A stretch of DNA of 64,000 bases from JBDSKH01 sp035495435 (GTDB taxonomy: Bacteria; Actinomycetota; Actinomycetes; Actinomycetales; Microbacteriaceae): positions 1 through 64,000 of the forward strand of contig DATJFV010000072.1 of assembly GCA_035495435.1 (NCBI GenBank), in the 5' to 3' direction. Of this stretch, positions 42,114 to 50,302 are shown one piece after another (the first letter of the stretch is position 1; every line of letters starts with the position of its first letter). The translations under genes were made by a program, and so were the position numbers. Below the pieces are notes generated by a model that made no database searches, was not told the origin of the DNA, and saw nothing but the letters and a program-made list of their open reading frames with translations.

Positions 42114-42859
42114 GTGCCCTCCTCCAGTGCCGTCTTCGTCTCGAGCAGCCACTCGATCGCCTCGGCCACGTGCCTGGCGGTGCGCGCGCGGGCGGTGTCG
42201 GCGTCGCCGTCAGCGACCGCGTCGAGCACCGCGGCGCGTGCGTCGAGGCTGCGCTGACGATACTCCCGCTCACGCAGCCACAACCAGAGCAGGGGAGCGA
42301 ATTCGGCCTGCATCCGCAGTTCCTCGCGCACCAGACGCGCCGACTGCGACAGCGCGGCGATCTCGAGCTGGAACATACCCTGGCGCCGCCGCGCCGCGGT
42401 TTCGTCCTCGTCGGCGATCAGCGCGATCCCGCGCATGCGCTCGAGGTCGTCGTCGGTCGCACGATCCGCGGCGAGCTCCGCGCACGACCCGGCGATCGCC
42501 GAGTAGTAGGTGCCCATGTCGCGAAGCTCCACGCGTGAGAGCGAGGCAACCCGGGCATCCAGCACCGCACGGGTGCGATCGCGCCCCGCGGTGACGAACG
42601 ATCCGCCGTCCCTCCCGCGCCGGGTGTCGACGAGGCCCTTGTCGCGCAGTGCCTCGAGGGCTTCGCGGGCGGTGACGGTGGCGACCCCGAACCGCCTGGC
42701 CATCTCGCTCTCGCTGGGCAGCCGTTCCCCGTCGGTGAGCAGCCCCAGCACGATGGCGTCCGTGAGGCGCCGTTCGACGAGTTCGGCGCGCCCCGCACCG
42801 TCGAGCGGCGCGAACACCACCGCGCCCGCGCTCGTCGAGGTGCGAATCGACTGAGGCAT
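42110..42859 (-). CDS. GntR-family regulator with FCD domain
   Basis: 249 residues. The winged helix-turn-helix is seen in AIVLGLLTDGERLPSESEMARRFGVATVTAREALEALRDKGLVDTRRG. The all-helical FCD ligand domain follows (ELRDMGTYYSAIAGSCAELAADRATDDDLERM, then RHVAEAIEWLLETKTAL). It is divergent from the polyamine-type ABC operon across 80 bp and co-translated with the Cache protein gene. ATG 42859 is chosen because longer starts run through the promoter region. Confidence 0.92.
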   Translation of the reverse strand: MPQSIRTSTSAGAVVFAPLDGAGRAELVERRLTDAIVLGLLTDGERLPSESEMARRFGVATVTAREALEALRDKGLVDTRRGRDGGSFVTAGRDRTRAVLDARVASLSRVELRDMGTYYSAIAGSCAELAADRATDDDLERMRGIALIADEDETAARRRQGMFQLEIAALSQSARLVREELRMQAEFAPLLWLWLREREYRQRSLDARAAVLDAVADGDADTARARTARHVAEAIEWLLETKTALEEGT

Positions 42860-42939
42860 GTGACACGACCGTAACATCGCGAACACCTTTATGACATCTG
42901 GTTCCATATGATTTGATGCACGTGAGCGAGGAGGCTTGA

Positions 42940-44007
42940 GTGGCAGAGGAACCGACGGCACCGGCGATCCGGTTGCGAGGGCTGACGAAGTCGTTCGGCA
43001 GCGTCACGGCCGTCGACGCGCTCGACCTCGACATCATGCCGGGCGAGTTCTTCTCCATGCTCGGCCCCTCCGGATCGGGCAAGACGACCGTGCTGCGCCT
43101 CATCGCCGGGTTCGAGCAGCCCACCGCGGGCACCATCGAGCTGTTCGGGGACGACGTCACCCGTCGCGCACCGTTCGACCGCGACGTCAACACCGTGTTC
43201 CAGGACTACGCGCTGTTTCCGCACATGAGCGTCATCGACAACGTCGCCTACGGTCTGCGCGTGCGCGGGGTGGGCCGCGCGGAACGCCGCCGGCGCGCCC
43301 TGGACGCCCTGGCATCCGTGCGTCTCGAACAGTTCGCCGAGCGCAAGCCGGCCCAGCTCTCGGGCGGTCAGCGCCAGCGCGTCGCGCTCGCCCGCGCCAC
43401 CATCATCCAGCCGGCGGCACTGCTGCTCGACGAGCCGCTCGGCGCCCTCGACCTGAAACTGCGGCAGGGCATGCAGGTCGAACTGAAAGAGATGCAGCGT
43501 CAGCTCGGCATCACCTTCGTCTTCGTCACCCACGACCAGGAGGAGGCGCTCACCCTCTCCGACCGGATCGCCGTGTTCAACGAGGGCCGCATCGAGCAGC
43601 TGGGTACCCCGCAAGAGATCTACGAGCACCCGGTGTCGCCCTTCGTGGCCGACTTCGTCGGCACCTCCAACCTGTTCGACGCGGCCGAGGCGAAGCGGAT
43701 GCTGCGCGCCGACGGCCCGCGATCGTTGCGTCCCGAGAAAATCCGGCTGGCATCCGCGGGGGCAAAGCCGGCCGCCGGGCACACCGCCCTCGAGGGAACG
43801 GTCTCGGAGGTCATCTACCTCGGAACCAGCACCCGGATCCTCGTCGACCTCGACGACGGCTACCGGCTCAACGTGCTGGAACAGAACGTCGGCGGTCGCG
43901 AACAGCACGACCGCCGCGGGGCGCGGGTCACCGCGAGCTGGTCGCCGAAGGACGTCGTCGAGCTCCACCCGAAACCCCACACCCAAGAGAAAGAGAGAAC
44001 TGCATGA
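42940..44007 (+). CDS. Spermidine/putrescine-type ABC transporter ATP-binding protein
   Basis: 355 residues. Walker A GPSGSGKTT, signature LSGGQRQRVALARA, Walker B LLLDEPLGALD and switch THDQEEALTLSDR are intact. The C-terminal TOBE domain (SLRPEKIRLA to RLNVLEQNV) is typical of PotA-like importers. GTG 42940 has GAGGAGG 6 nt upstream. It leads a four-gene importer operon (ATPase, binding protein, two permeases). Confidence 0.94.
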   Translation: MAEEPTAPAIRLRGLTKSFGSVTAVDALDLDIMPGEFFSMLGPSGSGKTTVLRLIAGFEQPTAGTIELFGDDVTRRAPFDRDVNTVFQDYALFPHMSVIDNVAYGLRVRGVGRAERRRRALDALASVRLEQFAERKPAQLSGGQRQRVALARATIIQPAALLLDEPLGALDLKLRQGMQVELKEMQRQLGITFVFVTHDQEEALTLSDRIAVFNEGRIEQLGTPQEIYEHPVSPFVADFVGTSNLFDAAEAKRMLRADGPRSLRPEKIRLASAGAKPAAGHTALEGTVSEVIYLGTSTRILVDLDDGYRLNVLEQNVGGREQHDRRGARVTASWSPKDVVELHPKPHTQEKERTA

Positions 44008-45164
44008 AGCGCACGATCACGGCGGGCACTGCACTGCTCGCCAGCGTGCTCCTGCTCTCCGCCTGCGGCACCGCGGGCGGGGGAGGCGGGGGAGGCACCG
44101 ATGGCATGCCCACCGAACTCGGCAAGACGGAGGGCGCGGTCTCGATCCTCGCCTGGCCGGGCTACGTCGAGGACGGCTCGAACGATCCGGCGGTCGACTG
44201 GGTCTCGGGCTTCGAGGACGCGACGGGCTGCACCGTGACGTCGAAGACCTACGGCACCTCGGACGAGGCGTTCAACCTGATGAAGTCGGGCGACTACGAC
44301 GTGGTAGCCGCCTCGGGTGACGCGTCGCTGCGGCTGGTCGCGGCCAAGGAGGTCGCCCCCGTCAACACCGACCTGCTGAAGAACTACGCCGGCATCTTCG
44401 ACTTCCTGAAGATGCAGTCGTGGAACTCGGTCGACGGGGTCAGCTACGGCATCCCGCACGGCTACGGGGCGAACCTGCTGATGTACAACACCGACGTGTT
44501 CCCCGGCGGGCTCGACTCGTGGAGCGCCGTGTTCGACGACGCCTCGCAGCACGCCGGTCAGGTGACCGCGTACGACTCGCCGATCTACATCGCCGACGCC
44601 GCCGTGTACCTGATGGCGACGAAGCCCGAGCTCGGGATCAAGAACCCGTACGCGCTGGACAAGGATCAGCTGGCGGCCGCGGTCGACCTGCTGAAGGAGC
44701 AGCGCAAGAGCATCGGCGAGTACTGGTCGGACTACCTGAAGGAGATCCAGGCGTTCGAGACCGGCGACTCGGTGGTCGGCACCACCTGGCAGGTCATCCA
44801 GAACTCCATCACCACCGGCAACACCGAGGTGGTGCTGCCGAAGGAGGGCACGACCGGCTGGTCGGACACCTGGATGATCGCGTCGAATGCCCAGCACCCG
44901 AACTGCGCGTACGCGTGGCTCGACTGGATCGCCAGCCCCGAGGTGAACGCGCAGGCCACCGGCTACTTCGGCGAGGCGCCGTCGAGCCAGGCCGCGTGCG
45001 ATTACCGCGACGACTGCGAGGCCTACCACGCCGGTGACGCCGACTACGCGTCGAAGATCTGGTACTGGTCCACGCCGATCGCCGACTGCCTCGACGGCCG
45101 CACCGACGTGACCTGCACCGACTACGCCGAGTGGACAACCGCCTGGCAGGAGATCAAGGGCTAG
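44004..45164 (+). CDS. Polyamine-type ABC transporter substrate-binding lipoprotein
   Basis: 386 residues. The lipobox LLSAC (Cys about residue 22) after a hydrophobic signal makes it a lipoprotein on the outer face of the membrane. A Gly-rich linker follows. ILAWPGYVEDG and GYGANLLMYNTDVF match PotD-like binding proteins, whose ligands are spermidine, putrescine or similar amines. Several cysteines near the C-terminus (ACDYRDDCEAYH, DCLDG, VTCTDY) are extra compared with PotD. It overlaps the ATPase gene by 4 bp. Confidence 0.92.
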   Translation: MKRTITAGTALLASVLLLSACGTAGGGGGGGTDGMPTELGKTEGAVSILAWPGYVEDGSNDPAVDWVSGFEDATGCTVTSKTYGTSDEAFNLMKSGDYDVVAASGDASLRLVAAKEVAPVNTDLLKNYAGIFDFLKMQSWNSVDGVSYGIPHGYGANLLMYNTDVFPGGLDSWSAVFDDASQHAGQVTAYDSPIYIADAAVYLMATKPELGIKNPYALDKDQLAAAVDLLKEQRKSIGEYWSDYLKEIQAFETGDSVVGTTWQVIQNSITTGNTEVVLPKEGTTGWSDTWMIASNAQHPNCAYAWLDWIASPEVNAQATGYFGEAPSSQAACDYRDDCEAYHAGDADYASKIWYWSTPIADCLDGRTDVTCTDYAEWTTAWQEIKG

Positions 45165-45179
45165 GCGGTAGCAAGCACT

Positions 45180-46094
45180 GTGACAACCGTCAACGCTCGC
45201 CGGACCGCGGTCCCCCCTCCCCGGGGGACCGCGGCCCGGCGGCTGTCCGTGGCATTGAGCGCCCGGCCGCGCACGCGGCTGGGGCTCCTCCTCAGCGCGC
45301 CTCTGCTGTGGCTGGGACTGGTGTACATCGCGGCGCTCGCCGCACTGCTGATCACCGCGTTCTGGTCGGTGGACTCCTTCACCGGCCTGGTCAGCACCGA
45401 CTTCACGTTGGACAACATCATCGCCGTGGCGACCGGGTCGCTGTACCAGACCGTGACTCTGCGCACCGTCGGCATCGCGCTGCTGGTCACCGTCGTCGAC
45501 ATCGTCATCGCGTTGCCGATCGCGTTCTTCATGGCGAAGGTCGCCTCGCCGCGCCTGCGCTACGGGCTGGTCATCGCCGTGCTGATGCCGTTGTGGGCCT
45601 CGTACCTGGTGAAGGCCTACGCCTGGCGTTCGGTGCTGTCCCAGGGCGGCATCGTCGACTGGGCGCTGCGGCCGTTCGGCATCGAGGGCCCCGGATACGG
45701 GCTGCCGGCCGTCATCATGACGCTGGCCTATCTGTGGTTGCCCTACGTCATCCTGCCCATCTATGCGGGGCTCGAACGGGTTCCCGATTCGTTGCTCGAA
45801 GCCTCAGGAGATCTCGGGGCCAAGTCCGGTCGCACCTTCTTCCAGGTGGTGCTGCCGATGCTGTGGCCCTCGATCATCGCGGGCGCCATCTTCAGCTTCT
45901 CGCTGTCACTCGGCGACTACATCACCGTCAACATCGTCGGCGGAGCCAACCAGCTGCTCGGCAACCTCGTCTACACGAACGTCGGTGCCGCCAACAACCT
46001 GCCGCTCGCCGCGGCCATCGCCCTGATCCCGGTGCTGATCATGTCGGTGTTCCTGCTCGCGGTGCGCCGCACGGGAGCTCTGGACAACCTATGA
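45180..46094 (+). CDS. Polyamine-type ABC transporter permease, PotB-like
   Basis: 304 residues with six membrane spans. The EAA loop is EASGDLGAKSGRTFFQVVLPMLWPSI, the site that docks to the ATPase. MPLWASYLVKAYAWRSVL is typical of the PotB/PotC group. GTG 45180 lies 15 bp after the binding protein stop. It pairs with the next permease. Confidence 0.93.
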   Translation: MTTVNARRTAVPPPRGTAARRLSVALSARPRTRLGLLLSAPLLWLGLVYIAALAALLITAFWSVDSFTGLVSTDFTLDNIIAVATGSLYQTVTLRTVGIALLVTVVDIVIALPIAFFMAKVASPRLRYGLVIAVLMPLWASYLVKAYAWRSVLSQGGIVDWALRPFGIEGPGYGLPAVIMTLAYLWLPYVILPIYAGLERVPDSLLEASGDLGAKSGRTFFQVVLPMLWPSIIAGAIFSFSLSLGDYITVNIVGGANQLLGNLVYTNVGAANNLPLAAAIALIPVLIMSVFLLAVRRTGALDNL

Positions 46095-46891
46095 GACTCG
46101 GTCGTGCCGCCCGCGTGACGCTCGGAGTCGTCACCGCTCTCGTGCTCGCGCTGATCTACATGCCGCTGGCGATCGTGCTGGTGAACTCGTTCTCGACGTC
46201 GAAGACGTTCCTCTGGCCACCGCCCGGTTTCACTCTGGAGTGGTGGGCGCGCGCCGCCACCAACGCGGGTGCGCTGGAAGCCGTTGCGACATCCGTACTG
46301 GTCGCCCTGCTGGCCACCGCGGTCGCGCTCGTGCTCGGCACGCTGGTGTCGCTGGCGTTGCAGCGCTACAGCTTCTTCGGGCGAGACGCGGTGTCGCTGC
46401 TCGTGATCCTGCCCATCGCGCTGCCTGGCATCGTCACCGGTATCGCGCTGAACAACGCGTTCCGCACGATCCTCGACCTGCGGCTGGGGCTCTTGACCAT
46501 CGTGGTTGCGCACGCCACCTTCTGCATCGTGACCGTGTTCAACAACGTGATCGCCCGGCTGCGGCGGATGAGCGGGTCGCTCGAGGAGGCCTCGGCCGAC
46601 CTCGGGGCGGGGATCTGGACGACGTTCCGGCTGGTGACCTTCCCGCAGCTGCGTTCGGCGCTGCTCGCCGGCGGGCTGCTGGCGTTCGCGCTGTCGTTCG
46701 ACGAGATCATCGTGACGACGTTCACCGCCGGGTCGGGGGTGACGACACTGCCCATCTGGATCCTCGACAATCTGTTCCGGCCGAACCAGGCGCCGATCGT
46801 GAACGTGATCGCCGTGGTGCTCGTGGTGCTGTCGATCCTGCCGATCTGGGTGGCGCAGCGGGTCGCGGGCGCGGAGGCCGTGCAGCGCTGA
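46091..46891 (+). CDS. Polyamine-type ABC transporter permease, PotC-like
   Basis: 266 residues with six membrane spans. IYMPLAIVLVNSFSTSKTF is the usual PotC start, and EEASADLGAGIWTTFRLVTFPQLRSAL is the EAA loop. SFDEIIVTTFTAGSGVTTLPIWI is strongly conserved in this group. It overlaps PotB by 4 bp and ends the operon. Confidence 0.93.
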   Translation: MRLGRAARVTLGVVTALVLALIYMPLAIVLVNSFSTSKTFLWPPPGFTLEWWARAATNAGALEAVATSVLVALLATAVALVLGTLVSLALQRYSFFGRDAVSLLVILPIALPGIVTGIALNNAFRTILDLRLGLLTIVVAHATFCIVTVFNNVIARLRRMSGSLEEASADLGAGIWTTFRLVTFPQLRSALLAGGLLAFALSFDEIIVTTFTAGSGVTTLPIWILDNLFRPNQAPIVNVIAVVLVVLSILPIWVAQRVAGAEAVQR

Positions 46892-46912
46892 GCGCGCGGG
46901 GCGCTTCGCGGC

Positions 46913-46999
46913 GGGCGCTTGACTCGGGCCGGGCGCTTGACTCGGATTTGCGCGTCTGACTCGTTTCTGCACGGGCAAAAACGGGGCAGAACTGAGTCA
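46913..46999. repeat. Intergenic mosaic repeat: two direct 15-bp copies and an imperfect palindrome
   Basis: GGGCGCTTGACTCGG occurs at 46913-46927 and 46931-46945. TGACTCGTTTCTGC (46957-46970) is inverted as GCAGAACTGAGTCA (46986-46999) with 12 of 14 matches. All share the word TGACTC. It fills part of the 250-bp gap after the potC-like gene. The remaining 47000-47141 shows nothing recognisable. Confidence 0.7.
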
Positions 47000-47141
47000 A
47001 ACGGGGTCAGAACCTGGGGGTGGTCGACCGGGGGGCGCGTGCCGACATGGTGCGCCGAGGCGGCAGTTCGGCATGTTCCCGCGCGGCTGAGGGTGTCGAA
47101 GTGACGGGTCGGCGCGGATGCGGTGGCTGCGGGGGCAGTTG

Positions 47142-47570
47142 TCACGCGCCAGTCTGGAGTTCCGCGTTCGCCATGATCGTGCAGTTCAGGGCGGCGAGAC
47201 CGGGCAGGACATCGCGGGGGATCACGAAGCCGCCCGAATCACTGTCAGAGAACCCGGTCCACTGGATCCAGACGTCGAACTCTGCCTGAAGTTCGCGAAC
47301 CGCTCCCTCCTTGCCGCTGAGGGCCGCGAGCAGCTTTCGGACAGAGCCGAAGCCCGTTTCGTCGTCAGGGTCGACGTCATCGACCGCGAACACCCATCGA
47401 GACTCGTTCTCGAACCGTGGCGCGCTGCCAGGCGGGATCCTTCGGGAATTCCGGGTCTCCTCACCCATCTCATGCGACGACGTCGGCTCCAACCCGAGGC
47501 GGCTCGAGACGCCCGCGACGCTCCGTTCCTTGCTGCTGACGATGAGAGCGGCGCTGTTGTCTCGGATCAT
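47142..47570 (-). CDS. DUF4279 domain-containing protein
   Basis: 142 residues. SSRLGLEPTSSHEMGEE, SRWVFAVDD and ELQAEFDVWIQWTGFSDSDSGGFVIPRDVLPGLAAL match the DUF4279 family, which has no known function and is sometimes seen near toxin or immunity genes. The gene looks lower in GC than its neighbours by eye, with codons such as TTC/TTT and AAT, hinting at acquisition. Its ATG shares one base with the stop of the upstream EXPERA gene, so the two are in one operon. Confidence 0.78.
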   Translation of the reverse strand: MIRDNSAALIVSSKERSVAGVSSRLGLEPTSSHEMGEETRNSRRIPPGSAPRFENESRWVFAVDDVDPDDETGFGSVRKLLAALSGKEGAVRELQAEFDVWIQWTGFSDSDSGGFVIPRDVLPGLAALNCTIMANAELQTGA

Positions 47571-48079
47571 CAGAACCTGCGGGTGAACGGCATCGGTTTA
47601 CGCATCCGGATGAGGAGCAGCAGCGGGACCAGCACGTACGGCAGGTTGAACGCGAGGAACTTCACCGGGTTCTGGGTCTGGAACTCCGGCTCGCCGAAGA
47701 ACTCCACGCCGAAGACGATGATCCCGGTGATGCCGGCGATCATCGTGGCGTAGATCACCGCGGGTAGCTGGATGCGGTTCCATCCGCGGATCAGCGACGG
47801 CACGAGCACCAGGTAGAAGGCCAGGTAGACGAAGGCCGACAGGCCGGTGACGATGCGCATCCACACCGGCGGGTTCATGAACAGCGGGTCGGCGTCGTGC
47901 GCGTACCAGTAGTTCGAGTCGACCAGGAATGTGCCGTTCGGCTGCGAGAAGTCGATGCCCACGGTCGGCAGCATGTCGGCGATGCACGAGGTGATGATGA
48001 ACAGGGTGAACATCACCGCGAAGAAGATGTCGATGGGGCGCTTACGCAGCGGAAGGTTCTGAGGCGCGTCGGATGGCAC
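47570..48079 (-). CDS. EXPERA-domain (emopamil-binding/TMEM97-like) membrane protein
   Basis: 169 residues, four membrane spans. RPIDIFFAVMFTLFIITSCIAD (with the conserved first-helix Asp), FMNPPVWMRIVTGLSAFVYLAFYLVLV and FNLPYVLVPLLLLIRMRKPMPF match the EXPERA fold, whose eukaryotic members are sterol isomerases or sigma-2 receptors. The bacterial role is unknown. GTG 48079 is preceded by a TAGAGT -10 at 6 nt. Confidence 0.82.
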   Translation of the reverse strand: MPSDAPQNLPLRKRPIDIFFAVMFTLFIITSCIADMLPTVGIDFSQPNGTFLVDSNYWYAHDADPLFMNPPVWMRIVTGLSAFVYLAFYLVLVPSLIRGWNRIQLPAVIYATMIAGITGIIVFGVEFFGEPEFQTQNPVKFLAFNLPYVLVPLLLLIRMRKPMPFTRRF

Positions 48080-48085
48080 GGTGAG

Positions 48086-48091
48086 ACTCTA
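48086..48091 (-). promoter_or_regulatory. -10 element TAGAGT, leaderless promoter of EXPERA-DUF4279 pair
   Basis: TAGAGT on the minus strand with 6 nt to GTG 48079. Confidence 0.55.
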
Positions 48092-48100
48092 GGGGACGGG

Positions 48101-48176
48101 GTCTCGATACACCGCGCTGCGCGCGGCACTCGACCACCGTCTCGATACACCGCGCTGCGCGCGGCACTCGACCACC
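48101..48176. repeat. Two perfect tandem copies of a 38-bp intergenic repeat
   Basis: The unit starts GTCTCGATACACCGCG and ends GGCACTCGACCACC, and occurs identically at 48101-48138 and 48139-48176. Each copy has a hairpin core CCGCGC-TGC-GCGCGG. Repeats of this kind are, to my knowledge, widespread between genes of Microbacteriaceae. Confidence 0.85.
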
Positions 48177-48193
48177 GGCGAGTAACCTGGAGG

Positions 48194-48282
48194 GAACACG
48201 GGAGTCCGGTAGTCCGGGCTGAGAGGGAGCGAAGCACGCTCCGACCGTCGAACCTGATCCGGATCATGCCGGCGCAGGGAGG
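48194..48282 (+). promoter_or_regulatory. TPP (thiamine pyrophosphate) riboswitch
   Basis: The conserved THI-box parts are in order: GGGAGTCCGG, CTGAGA (48219-48224), a variable stem (GGGAGCGAAGCACGCTCC), and ACCTGATCCGGATCATGCC followed by GGCGCAGGGA. It lies 42 bp before ykoE and should shut off the thiamine-precursor transporter when TPP is plentiful. In actinobacteria this usually happens at translation. Confidence 0.95.
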
Positions 48283-48323
48283 CATCTCGAAACCCGTGCC
48301 GTTTCGCTCTGAAAGGCACGTGA

Positions 48324-48923
48324 ATGACATCAGCAACTCTGTCCAAGCCGTCGTACCGCTGGCGGGTCGTCGACATCGTGGTGGCCGCCGTGGTGGCGGT
48401 CGCCTGCGCCGTCGTCTTCGTCGGCTGGAACATCGGCAGCCACGTCCTCGATGGCCTGGGCGCGGCTCTGCCCGGCCTGCAGGCGATCGGATACGGCCCC
48501 TGGCTGATCGGCGGCCCGCTCGCCGCGCTCATCATCCGCAAGCCCGGCGCCGCACTGTTCGGCGAGCTGGTCGCGGCGGCGGTCAGCATGCTGCTCGGCG
48601 CCCCGTGGGGCCTGCAGACCCTGGAGTCGGGACTCGTGCAGGGCCTCGCGGTCGAGGTCGTGTTCGCCGTTTTCGCCTACCGCGTCTGGTCGTGGCCGGT
48701 GGCCGCGCTCTCGGGTGCGGCGGCCGGCGTCGTCGCCGGGGTCAACGACTGGATCTTCTGGTACCCGGGCGCCGATGCGCTGTTCCTGACGATCTACATC
48801 GTCTGCGCCGGCATCAGCGGTGCGGTGATCGCGGGCATCGGCTCGTGGGCGCTGGTGAAGGCGCTCGCGCAGACCGGCGCGCTGTCGCGCTTCCCGTCGG
48901 GGCGTGAGGCGGCGCGGGTCTGA
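48324..48923 (+). CDS. ykoE: ECF transporter substrate-specificity component, YkoE (thiamine precursor)
   Basis: 199 residues, about five membrane spans. YRWRVVDIVVAAVVAVACAVVFVGWN and GYGPWLIGGPLAALIIRKPGAALFGELVAAAVSMLLG are YkoE signatures. The TPP riboswitch and the following YkoD/YkoC genes confirm uptake of thiamine or its pyrimidine moiety HMP. ATG 48324 has GAAAGG 7 nt upstream. Confidence 0.95.
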   Translation: MTSATLSKPSYRWRVVDIVVAAVVAVACAVVFVGWNIGSHVLDGLGAALPGLQAIGYGPWLIGGPLAALIIRKPGAALFGELVAAAVSMLLGAPWGLQTLESGLVQGLAVEVVFAVFAYRVWSWPVAALSGAAAGVVAGVNDWIFWYPGADALFLTIYIVCAGISGAVIAGIGSWALVKALAQTGALSRFPSGREAARV

Positions 48924-50302
48924 ACCTCGCGACACCGCGCGGCGCCGCGATCAGCGCCCAGGGGTGGGGGTGGCGTCATGCCGCCCGCGCCGCCTGGGCG
49001 CTGCGCGACGTCGACCTCTCCGTCGCGCCGGGTGAACGGGTGCTGCTGCTCGGCGCGTCGGGGTCGGGCAAGTCGACGCTGCTGCGGGCGCTGGCCGGGG
49101 TGCTGGGCGACGACGAGGGCGAAGCGCTCGGATCGCTGAGCGTCGCCGGGCAGGCGGGTCTCGTTCTGCAGAATCCCGACTCGCAGATCGTCATGTCACG
49201 CATCGGCGACGAGGTGGCGTTCGGCTGCGAGAACCTCGGGGTGCCGCGGGAGGACATCTGGCCGCGGGTGCGCACCGCGCTCGACGCCGTCGGCCTCGAC
49301 CTGCCGCTCGACCATCCCACCTCCGCGCTTTCGGGCGGCCAGAAGCAGCGCCTCGCGATCGCGGCGGTGCTGGCGATGCGGCCCGGCATCCTGCTGCTCG
49401 ACGAGCCGACCGCCAACCTCGACGTCGCCGGCGTGACCGAGGTGCGGGATGCGGTGGGTCGTGCGCTCGCGGGGCGCGATTCCAGCCTGGTCGTCGTCGA
49501 GCACCGGGTGGAGGTGTGGCTGCCCGTGGTCGACCGGGTCGTGGTGCTCAGCCCGCACGGGGTGATCGCCGACGGCGACCCCGCCGCGGTGCTGCGCGAC
49601 CGCGGCGGTGAGCTCGCCGCCGCGGGGATCTGGGTGCCGGGGCACACGCCGCCTGCGCCGCCGCGCCATCGGCCGGAGCCGGTCGTCGCCGAGACCGCTG
49701 CCGGCCTCACGGTCGGGCGTGACTCCGTTCCGGTGCTCACCGGCCTCGACCTGGCGGTGTCGGGCGGCGAGGTGCTCGCCGTCACCGGTCCCAACGGTTC
49801 GGGCAAGTCCACCCTGGCGCTCACCCTCGCCGGATTGCTGCCGCCCCTCGCCGGCGACCTCGATGCGTTCGGGCGGGGGTCGCCGCATCGCTGGCGGTCG
49901 CGTGACCTGCTGCCGCTGATCGGTTCGGTGTTCCAGAACCCAGAACACCAGTTCGTCGCCTCGACGGTGCGCGCCGAACTCGAGGTGGGGCCGCACGCGC
50001 TGAAGCGACCGCCGGCGCGGGTCGACGAGCTGCTCGAGCGGCTGCGGCTGACCGCCCTCGAACGCGCCAACCCGTTCACGCTCTCGGGGGGCGAACAGCG
50101 CCGATTGAGTGTGGCGACCGCGCTGGCGACCTCGCCGCGGATGCTGATGCTCGACGAGCCGACGTTCGGGCAGGACGCGGTGACCTGGGCCGAACTCGTC
50201 GCACTCATCGGATCGCTGGCCGACGACGGCACCGCCGTGGTCGCCGCCACCCATGACGCCGAGTTCGTCGCCGCGCTTGCCGACCGCACGGTGTCGCTGT
50301 GA
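48920..50302 (+). CDS. ykoD: ECF transporter ATPase with two nucleotide-binding domains, YkoD
   Basis: About 460 residues. Both ABC cassettes are complete: first Walker A GASGSGKST, LSGGQKQRLAIAAVLA and LLLDEPTANLD; second GPNGSGKST, LSGGEQRRLSVATALA and LMLDEPTFGQD. The first cassette's leading strands (ISAQGWGWRHAARAAWALRD, then VDLSVAPGE) are encoded before any ATG, GTG or TTG. The only start that includes them is CTG 48920, which overlaps the ykoE stop as CTGA. A GTG at 49040 would begin at Walker A and is not believable. The fused ATPase serves both sites of the ECF module. Confidence 0.92.
   Translation: MNLATPRGAAISAQGWGWRHAARAAWALRDVDLSVAPGERVLLLGASGSGKSTLLRALAGVLGDDEGEALGSLSVAGQAGLVLQNPDSQIVMSRIGDEVAFGCENLGVPREDIWPRVRTALDAVGLDLPLDHPTSALSGGQKQRLAIAAVLAMRPGILLLDEPTANLDVAGVTEVRDAVGRALAGRDSSLVVVEHRVEVWLPVVDRVVVLSPHGVIADGDPAAVLRDRGGELAAAGIWVPGHTPPAPPRHRPEPVVAETAAGLTVGRDSVPVLTGLDLAVSGGEVLAVTGPNGSGKSTLALTLAGLLPPLAGDLDAFGRGSPHRWRSRDLLPLIGSVFQNPEHQFVASTVRAELEVGPHALKRPPARVDELLERLRLTALERANPFTLSGGEQRRLSVATALATSPRMLMLDEPTFGQDAVTWAELVALIGSLADDGTAVVAATHDAEFVAALADRTVSL

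Noticed and set aside
49040..50302. GTG 49040 as start of ykoD
   Set aside because: It would remove the first strands of the ATPase fold and begin at Walker A; the coding signal continues upstream to CTG 48920.
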